A stretch of 16,112 nt of DNA. It comes from Candidatus Bathyarchaeota archaeon (GTDB lineage: Archaea > Thermoproteota > Bathyarchaeia > RBG-16-48-13 > GCA-020355125). The DNA lies in assembly GCA_030671165.1 (NCBI GenBank), contig DAOVAG010000005.1:1-16112 (forward strand). Reading direction: 5' to 3'. Under the pieces are notes generated by a model, which was given only the letters and a program-made list of their open reading frames with translations, was not told where the DNA came from and did not search any database. This document shows positions 1-7,442 of the stretch, piece by piece. Positions within the stretch are counted from its first letter, which is position 1; every line of letters begins with the position of its first letter. The translations under genes were made by a program, and so were the position numbers.

Positions 1-215
1 ATCGGAAATTTCCTTTTAATTATTAATTGAAGCTTTTCAATTTTAGAAAGATCAGTTAACAACTTTTCCTCATTTATTTCCGAATTTCCATCTAATAAGT
101 CAATAAAGTCTAATAATTGTAATACTTTATCTCTTTTAAATCGTCCACTAATTGTGACAGAAATTTTATTTCCGTCTCCATTATTGAACTCAATTTTAAG
201 TTTACGATTCGTCAT
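1..215 (-). CDS. Hypothetical protein, N-terminal part (runs off window)
   Basis: An open frame starts with ATG at 215-213 and stays open to the window edge, giving 71 codons, so the C-terminus is missing. The translation starts MTNRKLKIEFNNGDGNKISV and is rich in Lys, Ile, Leu and Asp, with alternating charged and hydrophobic residues that suggest a beta-hairpin (about 5-25) followed by helices (about 30-70). No signal peptide, membrane segment or catalytic motif is visible in this part. I do not recognise the family. It is transcribed away from the candidate origin, so its promoter must lie inside the AT-rich region on its right. The frame has no stop in very AT-rich DNA and the composition is protein-like, which supports a real gene. 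Confidence 0.6.
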   Translation of the reverse strand, partial: MTNRKLKIEFNNGDGNKISVTISGRFKRDKVLQLLDFIDLLDGNSEINEEKLLTDLSKIEKLQLIIKRKFP

Positions 216-421
216 CTTGTTTTCAAACCTAAAATATGTAACACATATACTAGTTCACAAAATAAAAAGATATTGGATAATATGTATAATAAATTCTAAT
301 AAATATTACCATAAATCGTCTTAAATCAAAAATTAAAGATAAATTATAGCTTATTCATTATTTCACACGTTCACAACATATATATTGTTTAAATCGTAAA
401 AGAATGGATGTATTTTAATTA

Positions 422-442
422 TTCCAATGGAAATGAAGGGGT
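422..442 (+). promoter_or_regulatory. ORB-like Orc1/Cdc6 binding site 1
   Basis: TTCCAATGGAAATGAAGGGG has the near-perfect dyad TTCCAATGGAAA followed by a G-string, matching the general form of archaeal origin recognition boxes (TTCCA-TGGAAA, about 4 bases, then a G run). It is the best full-length match of the three sites and lies about 125 bases left of site 2. Confidence 0.7.
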
Positions 443-521
443 TAACCTAAATTTCAGATAATAAGCTGAAAATATCGCCCTTTTAAATAATAAAGCCTTT
501 ATTTAAGAGATTAAACAATCA

Positions 522-541
522 ATTTCACATGATTTCACATG
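522..541. repeat. 10-bp perfect tandem repeat in oriC
   Basis: ATTTCACATG occurs twice head to tail (522-531 and 532-541), just left of ORB-like site 2. A similar TTTCACACGTTCAC lies at 361-374. It may be an extra protein-binding site in the origin, or chance in low-complexity DNA. Confidence 0.6.
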
Positions 542-564
542 CCATTTTAAATAAAAAAAATAAT

Positions 565-590
565 CCCCACCCCTTAATTTCTACTCTATG
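565..590 (-). promoter_or_regulatory. ORB-like site 2, inverted
   Basis: Read on the minus strand, this gives AGAAATTAAGGGGTGGGG. It matches site 3 at 14 of 18 positions, including the identical G-string GGGGTGGGG. The left half of the dyad is degenerate, so it resembles a mini-ORB. It is inverted relative to sites 1 and 3 and bounds the A/T tract on the left. Confidence 0.55.
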
Positions 591-745
591 AATAATAATA
601 AAAAAGTTATTTCAGATACACCATTAATTTATTTTATATTTAATAAAAAATATTGTACATTAATATTAAATATTAAAAATCATATTACCATTTGAGAGAT
701 ATTTTCCAGAGTAAAATATAAATATAAAATATAAAAGATGAGATA
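591..745. other. Candidate duplex unwinding element (A/T tract)
   Basis: This is almost pure A/T, with runs such as AATAATAATAAAAAAG and TTAATATTAAATATTAAAAA and no open gene. It lies exactly between the two oppositely oriented ORB-like sites at 565-590 and 748-773. That position and composition fit the melting region of an archaeal origin; function is inferred. Confidence 0.5.
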
Positions 746-752
746 TTTTCCA
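696..752 (+). repeat. 13-bp direct repeat overlapping ORB-like sites
   Basis: GAGATATTTTCCA occurs at 696-708 and again at 740-752. The second copy runs into ORB-like site 3. The first continues as GAGTAAAATA and lacks a G-string, so it could be a decayed or half ORB inside the unwinding tract. Confidence 0.5.
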
Positions 753-773
753 TTGGAAATATTGGGGTGGGGG
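748..773 (+). promoter_or_regulatory. ORB-like Orc1/Cdc6 binding site 3
   Basis: The site reads TTCCATTGGAAATATT followed by GGGGTGGGGG. The dyad TTCCATTGGAA and the long G-string are both intact. It lies about 110 bases upstream of the cdc6 start, so Orc1 bound here could also affect cdc6 transcription. Confidence 0.7.
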
Positions 774-850
774 AGAATTGTTGTTTAATAATTATTTTAT
801 CTAATTTGTTTTTTTAAATGACTTTACTTTTATTTTGATTATTATTAATA

Positions 851-859
851 GTATAATTA
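851..859 (+). promoter_or_regulatory. Putative box A (TATA) of cdc6
   Basis: GTATAATTA lies about 25 bases upstream of position 880. A transcript starting there would be leaderless from the GTG at 881, or carry a very short leader to the ATG at 893. The surroundings are so A/T rich that TATA-like strings are common, so confidence is low. Confidence 0.35.
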
Positions 860-892
860 TTATTTCCAAAAATTATTGATGTGGTATTTATT

Positions 893-2131
893 ATGCAAAA
901 TAGTAAAGATCAACTTGATGACATATTTGACAATTTTTTAAAAAGACCAAAGATCTTTACAGATAGAGAAGTTCTACGTCCAGACTTTATTCCTAATCAT
1001 CTACCTCACAGAGATGATCAAATTCATCAAATTGCTAAAATTTTGGCTCCTGTGCTTGATGAAGAACGTGGGTCTAATATTTTCATTTATGGTAAAACTG
1101 GTACTGGAAAAACAGCTGTTGTTAAATATGTTCTTAAACGTTTGATAAGTCGTGGTCATGAAATTGGTGCATTGATAGAGGATTGTTATGTAAATTGTCG
1201 ACTTGTTGGAACAGTTTATCGTGTATTACTTAAACTTGGGGAAAGTATTGACATTAAAATACCGTTTACTGGATTGGCAACAAGTGAAGTTTATGACAGA
1301 TTTGAAAATGCTTTGGATAATAAAGGTGTTCTTCTTCTAGTAGTTTTAGATGAGATTGATGCACTAGTTAAGGAGTATGGAGATAACCTAATCTATGAAC
1401 TTACTAGAGTGAACGAGACACTAAATAAGGGAAAGGTATCAATTATCTGCATTTCCAATGACCTACTTTTTAAGGATTTATTAGATCCTCGTGTAATTAG
1501 CAGTCTGAGTGAAGAAGAAGTAGTTTTTAGACCATACACAGCACCAGAATTGAACGACATCCTTTTTGAGCGAGCTGATATATCCTTTAAGGATGACGTT
1601 TTAACTGCTGGTGCTTTAAATCTTTGTTCAGCATTGGCTGCTGCTGAACATGGAGACGCTAGGAGAGCCCTCGATCTGCTTCGTGTTGCTGGAGAACTCA
1701 CTGAGAGAGACGGTGATGCAAAAGTTACCGAAGAGCATGTTCGTCGTGCTCAGAAAAAAATTGAAGAGGATAGAGTAGTACTTGTTTTGAAGACTCTTCC
1801 AATACATTCGAAACTTGTTTTATGCAGTATATACCTTATGAAACGCTCTAAAGTAAAGAACGCAATTACTGGAGATGTCTATGAAGTATATGTTGAGCTT
1901 TGCAATACATTGGGTCTAGAATTTTTGACTCAAAGACGTATCAGTGGTTTGATAAATGAATTAGATATTACTGGAATCTTGAATGCAAGAGTCGTAAGTT
2001 TGGGTAGATACGGTCGCACAAAAAAAATTCGCTTAGCAATATCTAACGTTGTTATTAAAAACGTATTTTCTAGTGACCCTTGGATGAACAAAATAATTGA
2101 TTACGTTCCTAAATGTCTGTTAAATAAATAG
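893..2131 (+). CDS. cdc6: Orc1/Cdc6 replication initiator
   Basis: This is the archaeal origin recognition and helicase-loading AAA+ ATPase. Numbered from this ATG (412 residues), it shows Walker A GKTGTGKT at 67-74, Walker B LVVLDEID at 149-156, a sensor-1 segment ISND near 187-190, the sensor-2 motif GDARRALDLLR at 254-264, and a C-terminal winged-helix region from about 300. The N-terminal IFTDREVLRPDFIP segment is also typical of the family, and length is normal. The frame also opens four codons upstream at GTG 881; I prefer ATG 893 because family members usually begin just before this IFDNFLKRP-like segment, but neither start has a clear Shine-Dalgarno. The ORB-like sites directly upstream fit binding of its own origin. 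The C-terminus (FSSDPWMNKIIDYVPKCLLNK) may extend slightly beyond the winged helix. Confidence 0.95.
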   Translation: MQNSKDQLDDIFDNFLKRPKIFTDREVLRPDFIPNHLPHRDDQIHQIAKILAPVLDEERGSNIFIYGKTGTGKTAVVKYVLKRLISRGHEIGALIEDCYVNCRLVGTVYRVLLKLGESIDIKIPFTGLATSEVYDRFENALDNKGVLLLVVLDEIDALVKEYGDNLIYELTRVNETLNKGKVSIICISNDLLFKDLLDPRVISSLSEEEVVFRPYTAPELNDILFERADISFKDDVLTAGALNLCSALAAAEHGDARRALDLLRVAGELTERDGDAKVTEEHVRRAQKKIEEDRVVLVLKTLPIHSKLVLCSIYLMKRSKVKNAITGDVYEVYVELCNTLGLEFLTQRRISGLINELDITGILNARVVSLGRYGRTKKIRLAISNVVIKNVFSSDPWMNKIIDYVPKCLLNK

Positions 2132-2308
2132 TAATTATATTTCAAGCTATAGTCATCTTCTTTTGTTTTATATTTTTTAAATAATTACAAAAATGTCCTT
2201 AAGTTCTCATAAAACAAATTTTTTATATACATCTAGGTGATGACGTAAATTAAAATAGGTATATCATCGATTAGACGTATATGTTGAATATATCTACTTT
2301 CTTTAATG

Positions 2309-2336
2309 AAGATAATTTTTTATAAAAAATTATCTT
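2309..2336. terminator. Perfect 28-bp A/T palindrome between convergent genes
   Basis: Bases 2309-2322 are the exact reverse complement of 2323-2336 (arms AAGATAATTTTTTA and TAAAAAATTATCTT). It lies downstream of both cdc6 (+) and the polymerase subunit gene (-). Each strand presents a run of six T, so it could end transcription in both directions. A cruciform or protein-binding role near the origin is an alternative. Confidence 0.5.
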
Positions 2337-2372
2337 AGTATAAAAAACTATATAATATGGCTAACGAAGTTG

Positions 2373-3929
2373 TTATTTTGAAAAGTCCATGGGGGTTATC
2401 TTTAACGTTTTTAAATTAAGAATAGGTGCTATGCCACACGTTGGGATGAGCCCCATTTTTTCTTGGAAGGGTGTTTGCGTTTGCCAAGACCCAGAATTAA
2501 CAATTAATGTTCCTCTGTACGTTTCGTATCCGAATATGTGAACATGACCCGCATGAAATACATCTGGAACAGAATTAATAACTAGTAAATCTTGTTTGTC
2601 CGGAGCAATAGGCGTCTTACTACCATAAATCGGGGCTAAATGGCGTATTTTTAGATAATACTTCATTGCGGTTGATATCGTTTCTTCCAAATTTCTGTAC
2701 ATAACATCTGGAACTGAGCTAATCACGTCGTCTAAACTTCTTCCATGAAACAATAAAAACTCCACACTACTCAACCGAATAGTTGAGGGGTCACCGATCA
2801 TGACAACTTTTCTTGTTTCATAAAGAGGTTCAGCATATTCCTTTTTTATTGCTGGTTGAGGTAACGCTTGCCTCGTAGCATCATGATTTCCAGGGATTAA
2901 AATCACGTCAATGTAATCAGGGATTTTTTGTATTAACTTAGCTGCAAAATCATATTGTTCGTAAATATCTGTTATCATGAGTTCTTTTTCTTGGTCTGGG
3001 AAAATGCCAACACCATCTACGATATCTCCTGCAACTATGATGTATTTCAATCTACTAGCTATTTCCCTCTGCCTGTAATTTCCTTCTTGTCCTTTCATCC
3101 ATTTTAGAAATTTGTTAAAAGATTTCTCTTGAAAATATTTACTTCCAATATGTAAATCAGAAAGAAGTGCAGCATAAATCGTTTTTTTAGCTGTTTTTGG
3201 TATTCTCTCAGGGATGTCAGGATTAATAAAGTTCGTTGCTACAATTAAATCGTTCCGACTCCTCACGCCCTCTACACAAACGACTTGATCAAGAAGAATT
3301 CTTTTAGCCTTATCTCGAACAGTTATGTCTGCCCTAGATGAGATTAAAATCGTGACAACGTTTTTCAAATCTTCGATTTGCATAAATATTGTTTCTTTTC
3401 TCTCTCTAATTTCGGTGACTATACCAATTACTTTGACTTTTGTTTTTGATTTTGCGTTTAAGGCCTCTTTGATAGTTATTGCGTCCTTTGCGTCAAGTCG
3501 TTCTCGTAAAAGTCGTTCAATTCGTATAAATCGATCTTGAAAATAATTTAGGAAGTCATTTAAGTCGCCCGTTGATTCTATTGTTTTGGTTGGATCCGTC
3601 AAGATTTCTATTTCTGAAGGGAAGTCCTTTGAAAGAGGCTTGAAAGTATTCCCTATACTTTCAACCACTGTTAATGAATGATCATCAACTTCTTCGTAAA
3701 GGTCTTTAACGGTCTTTTCAATCATAATTCTAGTTATGAAGAGGGGATTCTCAGGCAATTTTTTAAGATTAACCAAGACTTTCTCCATGACCGTCTCAAG
3801 CTTATTCTCTTGAGCTAACTTTTGTAGAAGGACAAAGGATTCTCTGTCTAGTTGATATCCTGAAGTGAATGCACGATTGATAGCTTTCTTGAGACTGCTA
3901 TTTACGGTTTGGCGGTCTTCCATGTCCAA
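2373..3929 (-). CDS. polB: DNA polymerase D (Pol II) small subunit DP1
   Basis: This is the small subunit of the archaeal replicative polymerase PolD, which carries the Mre11-like 3'-5' proofreading exonuclease and partners the large catalytic subunit DP2. The 518-residue protein has an N-terminal helical region, an OB-fold region around 162-235 and a C-terminal calcineurin-type phosphoesterase domain with all metal motifs: SDLHIG 257-262, GDIVDG 301-306, PGNHD 346-350, FHGR 394-397 and HAGHVH 459-464. The intact motifs predict an active nuclease. ATG 3929 is preceded by GGAG about 12 bases upstream; a second ATG two codons in is possible. DP2 is not in this window. The gene converges on cdc6 and sits next to the origin, a common archaeal grouping of replication genes. 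Confidence 0.96.
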   Translation of the reverse strand: MDMEDRQTVNSSLKKAINRAFTSGYQLDRESFVLLQKLAQENKLETVMEKVLVNLKKLPENPLFITRIMIEKTVKDLYEEVDDHSLTVVESIGNTFKPLSKDFPSEIEILTDPTKTIESTGDLNDFLNYFQDRFIRIERLLRERLDAKDAITIKEALNAKSKTKVKVIGIVTEIRERKETIFMQIEDLKNVVTILISSRADITVRDKAKRILLDQVVCVEGVRSRNDLIVATNFINPDIPERIPKTAKKTIYAALLSDLHIGSKYFQEKSFNKFLKWMKGQEGNYRQREIASRLKYIIVAGDIVDGVGIFPDQEKELMITDIYEQYDFAAKLIQKIPDYIDVILIPGNHDATRQALPQPAIKKEYAEPLYETRKVVMIGDPSTIRLSSVEFLLFHGRSLDDVISSVPDVMYRNLEETISTAMKYYLKIRHLAPIYGSKTPIAPDKQDLLVINSVPDVFHAGHVHIFGYETYRGTLIVNSGSWQTQTPFQEKMGLIPTCGIAPILNLKTLKITPMDFSK

Positions 3930-4065
3930 CTTTTACTCCAATTCAATTCGACTAATATGACGTATACTTTACTTTTATCCTTATAGAATTACTTCTTCTT
4001 TATTTAGCCTTATGAAAAACTTTTAATCTTTAAAGATTATTTGAAATCTATATTGATGATTAGAC
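3930..4065. promoter_or_regulatory. Divergent promoter region, DP1 / PhoU-like gene
   Basis: This 136-base gap separates two divergent genes. For the rightward gene, AAAACTTTTAATC at about 4016-4028 is a candidate BRE/TATA about 40 bases before the ATG at 4066. For the leftward gene, A/T-rich minus-strand sequence at about 3960-3985 could serve. The boxes are pattern calls only. Confidence 0.4.
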
Positions 4066-5034
4066 ATGAATCTTCGTAAAGTCCAAGAAATCAGTGGCAC
4101 TTACCTCATTTCCATTCCTATAGACTGGGCTAGAAGAAGCGGATTGACTAAGGGGTCAATCGTAGCAATTGTAGAACGAGAAGACGGTTGTATCACAGTG
4201 GATCCTCAATATAGTCTTGAAAATAACGTAGAAACCGCAACAATTCATCCCAACCGCTTTTTAGAACGGGAAATAACAGGGAAATACCTCCTAGGGTTTG
4301 ACATCATTAAAATATCAGGAGAACCCCGTCTACTTCCAGAAATTTATGAAAGAGTAAGAACCAACGTCAGACGTTTAATAGGCCTAGAAATAGTTGAGGA
4401 AGACGCAAATAAAATTGTTTTACAATGCCTTCTAGAGCCGTCAGCCCTTCCTCCAGAGAGAATAATTCGTAGGGAACATCTACTAGCATCCAGCATGCAC
4501 AGAGATGTTTTAACTTCTTTGAATGAAAGCAACGCTCCACTAGCCACGTCGATTATTGAAAGGGATGAAGAGGTAGATCGATTATATTTTCTTCTCGTAC
4601 GTCTCCTCAGGATGATTGTTCTCAAACCTCACTTAAGCGTAAAACTGGGGCTTTCTATGATAGACTGTCTCGATTACAGGTTGATGGCAAATTATATTGA
4701 GGCCATTGCAGATTACTCTCAAGAAGTGGCCATGAACGTGATCCAGTTTTCAGGAACGTCTCTTCCCGAAAAGGTTATTCAGACACTTAACAAACTAGGG
4801 GAACTATCTTATAAAATGCATGAAGACGCGTTTAAAGCCTTTCTAGCAAAGGATTTACGACTTATAGAGAAAGTGTTGGAAAGAGAACAAACTTCTAAAA
4901 ACATAATTCGTGAATTAGATGAATATTTATCAGGAAAGTCATTTGAAGTGATATCTTATGCATCCTCTGTAGCCGCTGCACTTACTAAGATTTGTGACTA
5001 CAGTGTAGATCTCGCAGACCTAGTAATTCCATAA
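4066..5034 (+). CDS. AbrB-PhoU family phosphate uptake regulator
   Basis: This 322-residue protein has an AbrB/SpoVT-like DNA-binding domain at the N-terminus (about 1-48; RKVQEISGTYLISIPIDWA and GLTKGSIVAIVERED are typical swapped-hairpin strands) followed by a long helical region with two PhoU-like repeats (about 110-320). Archaeal proteins of this layout are annotated as PhoU-like regulators of phosphate uptake. The fused DNA-binding domain suggests it acts directly on transcription, unlike bacterial PhoU, which works through the Pst transporter and PhoR. No pst genes are nearby, so targets cannot be read from context. It is a single gene, divergent from DP1, with a T-tract end at 5079-5085. 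The start is the first ATG and matches the expected AbrB N-terminus. Confidence 0.85.
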   Translation: MNLRKVQEISGTYLISIPIDWARRSGLTKGSIVAIVEREDGCITVDPQYSLENNVETATIHPNRFLEREITGKYLLGFDIIKISGEPRLLPEIYERVRTNVRRLIGLEIVEEDANKIVLQCLLEPSALPPERIIRREHLLASSMHRDVLTSLNESNAPLATSIIERDEEVDRLYFLLVRLLRMIVLKPHLSVKLGLSMIDCLDYRLMANYIEAIADYSQEVAMNVIQFSGTSLPEKVIQTLNKLGELSYKMHEDAFKAFLAKDLRLIEKVLEREQTSKNIIRELDEYLSGKSFEVISYASSVAAALTKICDYSVDLADLVIP

Positions 5035-5515
5035 TTCCATGCCCCCAATGTAATACATAATAAAATAAATTTAACGGATTTTTTTATATCCTCACCTTCA
5101 TATTTTATATTATAATATAACATTACAATGTTTACGTGGAAAACACGGTCAAACATTGGAACGAAAGTTTTTTTGTGATAATTTTTGTGATAATAAAAGC
5201 ATATCGACATAGTTTTTCTTTTTTTACCCTTATTTAATTTTAAGACTATTTCGGATAACTCGTTGTACGCGATAATTGAAGGTCACATAATCTTAGATAT
5301 CGTATTGATCATTAGTATTTTTTTAGTGCTCTCGTATCTTTTGATTTAATAATACATTAATTAAAAAAAGGGATAACATAATTAACAAAAACCGTTATAG
5401 AAAAGATATTTATATTTTATATAGGTATCATTATAAAAATAATTTAATTATAGAAATAAAAATTAGAAGTCGTTTAGCTAAATAAAATATAAAAAATTAC
5501 TGAAGTGAATTATTA
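5035..5515. other. 481-base intergenic region with T tracts and promoter
   Basis: No gene was found. The left part holds T-rich strings that could end the PhoU-like transcript (5079-5085 and the T-rich 5214-5226). A tandem 12-mer lies at 5170-5193. The right part is A/T rich with candidate box A sequences at about 5405-5422 (GATATTTATATTTTATAT) and 5480-5497 (AAATAAAATATAAAAAAT). The second lies about 25 bases before the downstream ATG and would give a nearly leaderless mRNA. Confidence 0.5.
5170..5193 (+). repeat. 12-bp perfect tandem repeat
   Basis: TTTTTGTGATAA is repeated exactly at 5170-5181 and 5182-5193, following a T run. Two T tracts in phase might form a double termination signal for the upstream PhoU-like gene. 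Confidence 0.6.
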
Positions 5516-6514
5516 ATGACTAAACTGAAGATTTATGTCACACGAGATCAACCGGGAACAGCCCTGAATAACCTTGGAAAACTTTACGATATAAAAGTCA
5601 ATCTTGAGGATAGACCAGTATCCAAAGATGAACTAATAACGCAAGCAAAAGGCGTGGCGGGTATAATTGCCTGTGTAGGTGATAGGATTGATGGCGAGGT
5701 GATGGACGCTAGCGGAGGCTCTCTAAAAGCCATCTGTAATGCCATCGTAGGTTACGACAACGTCGACATAAAGGCCGCCACAGAACGAGGGATTTATGTA
5801 ACTAACACACCGGGCGTTCTAACTGAAACCGTAGCCGACCTTACGTTTGGTCTTATACTGGCGGTGTCTAGAAGAATAGCTGAAAGCGACCGATACATTA
5901 GATCTGGTAATTGGCGTGGATGGGGACCAAAACAATTCTTAGGTTTTGATGTCCATGGAAAGACTCTTGGTATTATAGGACTTGGAAGGATAGGTGTAGC
6001 AATTGCGAGGAGAGCACGTGGCTTTAATATGAACCTTCTATATTTTGATGTGAGAAGAAACACTGATATGGAGAAAGAATTGGGCTTGCAATTCACTGAT
6101 GTGGAGAACGTATTAAAGAACTCCGATTTCGTTTCAGTTCATGTTCCGTTAATTCCTCAAACAAGGCATCTGATCGATAAAAAAGAATTAGAAATGATGA
6201 AAGAAACAGCGTTTCTGATAAACACTTCTCGAGGACCAGTAATTAATGAGAAGGCATTGGTTCAGGCTCTTAAAGATGGAAAAATTCGTGGAGCCGGATT
6301 AGACGTATGGGATCCTGAACCTCCTAGCGCGGATAATCCTTTGCTTAAAATGGATAACGTAGTGACATTACCACATATCGCCAGTGCGTCTGTTGAAACG
6401 AGAACTAAGATGATAGATATGGCAATTGAAAATCTTAATGCAATACTGGATGGTAAGATACCGCCCCACCTCATTAACAAAGACGTGATAAAAGTCAGAC
6501 CCCCATCTTCATAG
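5516..6514 (+). CDS. gyaR: Glyoxylate/hydroxypyruvate reductase-type D-2-hydroxyacid dehydrogenase
   Basis: A D-isomer-specific 2-hydroxyacid dehydrogenase of 332 residues, normal length for the GyaR/glyoxylate reductase group. It reduces glyoxylate or a related 2-oxoacid with NAD(P)H in the cytoplasm. Visible features are the Rossmann motif GLGRIG (155-160), the VGYDN and GIYVTNTPGVLTETVADL family segments, and catalytic Arg239 (NTSRG), Glu268 (DPEPP) and His287 (PHIAS). The residue after strand beta-2 is Asp178 (FDVRR), which often favours NADH, though two following Arg residues leave NADPH possible. The end IPPHLINKDV closely resembles thermococcal glyoxylate reductase, which is why I prefer this to 3-phosphoglycerate dehydrogenase; no ACT domain is present. 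It is monocistronic. ATG 5516 matches the family N-terminus. Confidence 0.88.
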   Translation: MTKLKIYVTRDQPGTALNNLGKLYDIKVNLEDRPVSKDELITQAKGVAGIIACVGDRIDGEVMDASGGSLKAICNAIVGYDNVDIKAATERGIYVTNTPGVLTETVADLTFGLILAVSRRIAESDRYIRSGNWRGWGPKQFLGFDVHGKTLGIIGLGRIGVAIARRARGFNMNLLYFDVRRNTDMEKELGLQFTDVENVLKNSDFVSVHVPLIPQTRHLIDKKELEMMKETAFLINTSRGPVINEKALVQALKDGKIRGAGLDVWDPEPPSADNPLLKMDNVVTLPHIASASVETRTKMIDMAIENLNAILDGKIPPHLINKDVIKVRPPSS

Positions 6515-6730
6515 TAACCTCAACCCGTTTTTCATCCAAGCATTCATCGTAAGAAAAGGAGTAACAAAATCAATTAGTCAGTACTAAAAAACTTCATTTC
6601 TTCTTATATGCTTCATCTACAGTCTTGTGAAGAGGTAACGAAGAAAAGTTCACTCGTCATTTTAACGAGATCCAAGAACCGGTTGAACGCGACAATAACT
6701 ACTTTTAAACGCGGAGTAAAGCCTTTAGTT

Positions 6731-7297
6731 TTAGAGGGTTCTGAAAGATTCTATATGAAAGGTTTTCAATTGGTTTTTCGTCATTTTTCCCTTTATTCTG
6801 TCTATTATCTGGTGAAGAAGATCCTCAAGGGGCATTCGTCGAATTCCCTTCATATGGAAAAGATATGCGTTGAATTCTCCTTTTTTAAAGGTAAATCGTA
6901 GTAAATGATGATCAAAATTCAATGGAATCTTTTTTTCGTTTTTTGTATAATGATACAATACTATGATTAACACATCTAAAACCTTGAATGCTTTTCTAGA
7001 TTTAAGAGGCCTAACGAGTTCGGAAAAAGTTTCTACGTCCATGTACTTAAAATCTAACCCATCTGCAACACCCACTTCAAACGCAACCTCACCTTTGTGG
7101 GTGCCTGAGAGACTTGCTATACTGAGGACTTGCGGTACTGTGTACCCATTTAGGTCGCGAAGGACTTCAGCGATTATTCGTTGTAAACGAGTATTCGAAG
7201 TTTTATGCCTTATTTTTACGGTTCCGTGTATTATTATTGAAGGAAAATTCACGAATCTACCTAAAGAAGACATCGGTTGTTTTTTATTCTTGCTCAT
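6731..7297 (-). CDS. Hypothetical protein, last gene of a three-gene cluster
   Basis: A 188-residue basic protein I do not recognise. A Lys-rich N-terminus (1-12) leads into FVNFPSIIIHGTVKIRH, a likely beta-strand pair, then a helix with Arg-rich face (TSNTRLQRIIAEVLRDLNGY), a hydrophobic core around 100-115 (VLDVLIIVLYHY) and a basic C-terminal helix (LLHQIIDRIKGKM). No cofactor motif, Cys cluster or membrane segment stands out. The ATG at 7297 lies inside the end of the upstream small ORF (14-base overlap, different frame). A strong AAGGAGGGG at 7311-7319 is 13 bases upstream, somewhat far for a Shine-Dalgarno, so the start may shift. The gene ends in the gap facing the gyaR terminus. The lack of stops, the coupling and the SD-like sequence support it over the plus-strand frames that overlap it. 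Confidence 0.7.
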   Translation of the reverse strand: MSKNKKQPMSSLGRFVNFPSIIIHGTVKIRHKTSNTRLQRIIAEVLRDLNGYTVPQVLSIASLSGTHKGEVAFEVGVADGLDFKYMDVETFSELVRPLKSRKAFKVLDVLIIVLYHYTKNEKKIPLNFDHHLLRFTFKKGEFNAYLFHMKGIRRMPLEDLLHQIIDRIKGKMTKNQLKTFHIESFRTL

Positions 7298-7442
7298 CTG
7301 TCGATAACATCCCCTCCTTCGTTTTTTCTACTTTAAATGGAGCGTTAATGATTTCCACAATTTCAGAAGTAATCAAAGTCTCCATTCCATCAGCTTCCAT
7401 GGATTCTTCTTTAGAAGAGCAGAACACTTTCGTACAGGTCAT
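7284..7442 (-). CDS. Small ORF, 52 codons, translationally coupled
   Basis: This fills the gap between two unknown genes. Its ATG (7442-7440) overlaps the upstream TGA as ATGA, and its TAA (7286-7284) falls inside the next gene, so the three frames form a tight operon. The peptide begins MTCTKVFCSSKEES and is acidic, with two early Cys (residues 3 and 8), a strand- or helix-like core ETLITSEIVEIINAPFKVEK and an acidic tail STDEQE. No family was recognised. The coupled start and absence of stops favour a real small gene. The alternative is a C-terminal extension of the upstream gene split by a frameshift. Confidence 0.55.
   Translation of the reverse strand: MTCTKVFCSSKEESMEADGMETLITSEIVEIINAPFKVEKTKEGMLSTDEQE

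Larger units (their letters stand above)
216..880. other. Candidate replication origin (oriC)
   Basis: This gene-free, very AT-rich stretch lies directly upstream of cdc6, the usual place for an archaeal origin. It holds three ORB-like sequences: 422-442 (+), 565-590 (-) and 748-773 (+). Each has a G-rich string next to a complete or degenerate TTCC-ATTGGAAA dyad. The second and third flank a 155-base nearly pure A/T tract and point in opposite directions, with both G-strings facing away from the tract. This is the layout described for Orc1-binding origin recognition boxes around a duplex unwinding element. Short repeats (522-541, 696-708/740-752) lie in the same region. The call rests on sequence pattern and context only. 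Confidence 0.8.

Noticed and set aside
5136..5169. ORB-like pieces (ACGTGGAAAACAC, CATTGGAACGAAAG) in the gap after the PhoU-like gene
   Set aside because: No G-string follows and the dyads are broken; weaker than the sites at 422, 748 and 14851.
4998..5210. 70-codon minus-strand frame overlapping the end of the PhoU-like gene
   Set aside because: Composition is dominated by Tyr, Lys, Phe and Ile from A/T-rich non-coding DNA, with no start signal; shadow plus chance.
6608..7307. Plus-strand frames at 6608-6901 and 6963-7307
   Set aside because: They overlap the 188-residue minus-strand gene, which has overlap coupling and an SD-like sequence; their translations are low in acidic residues and lack family features.
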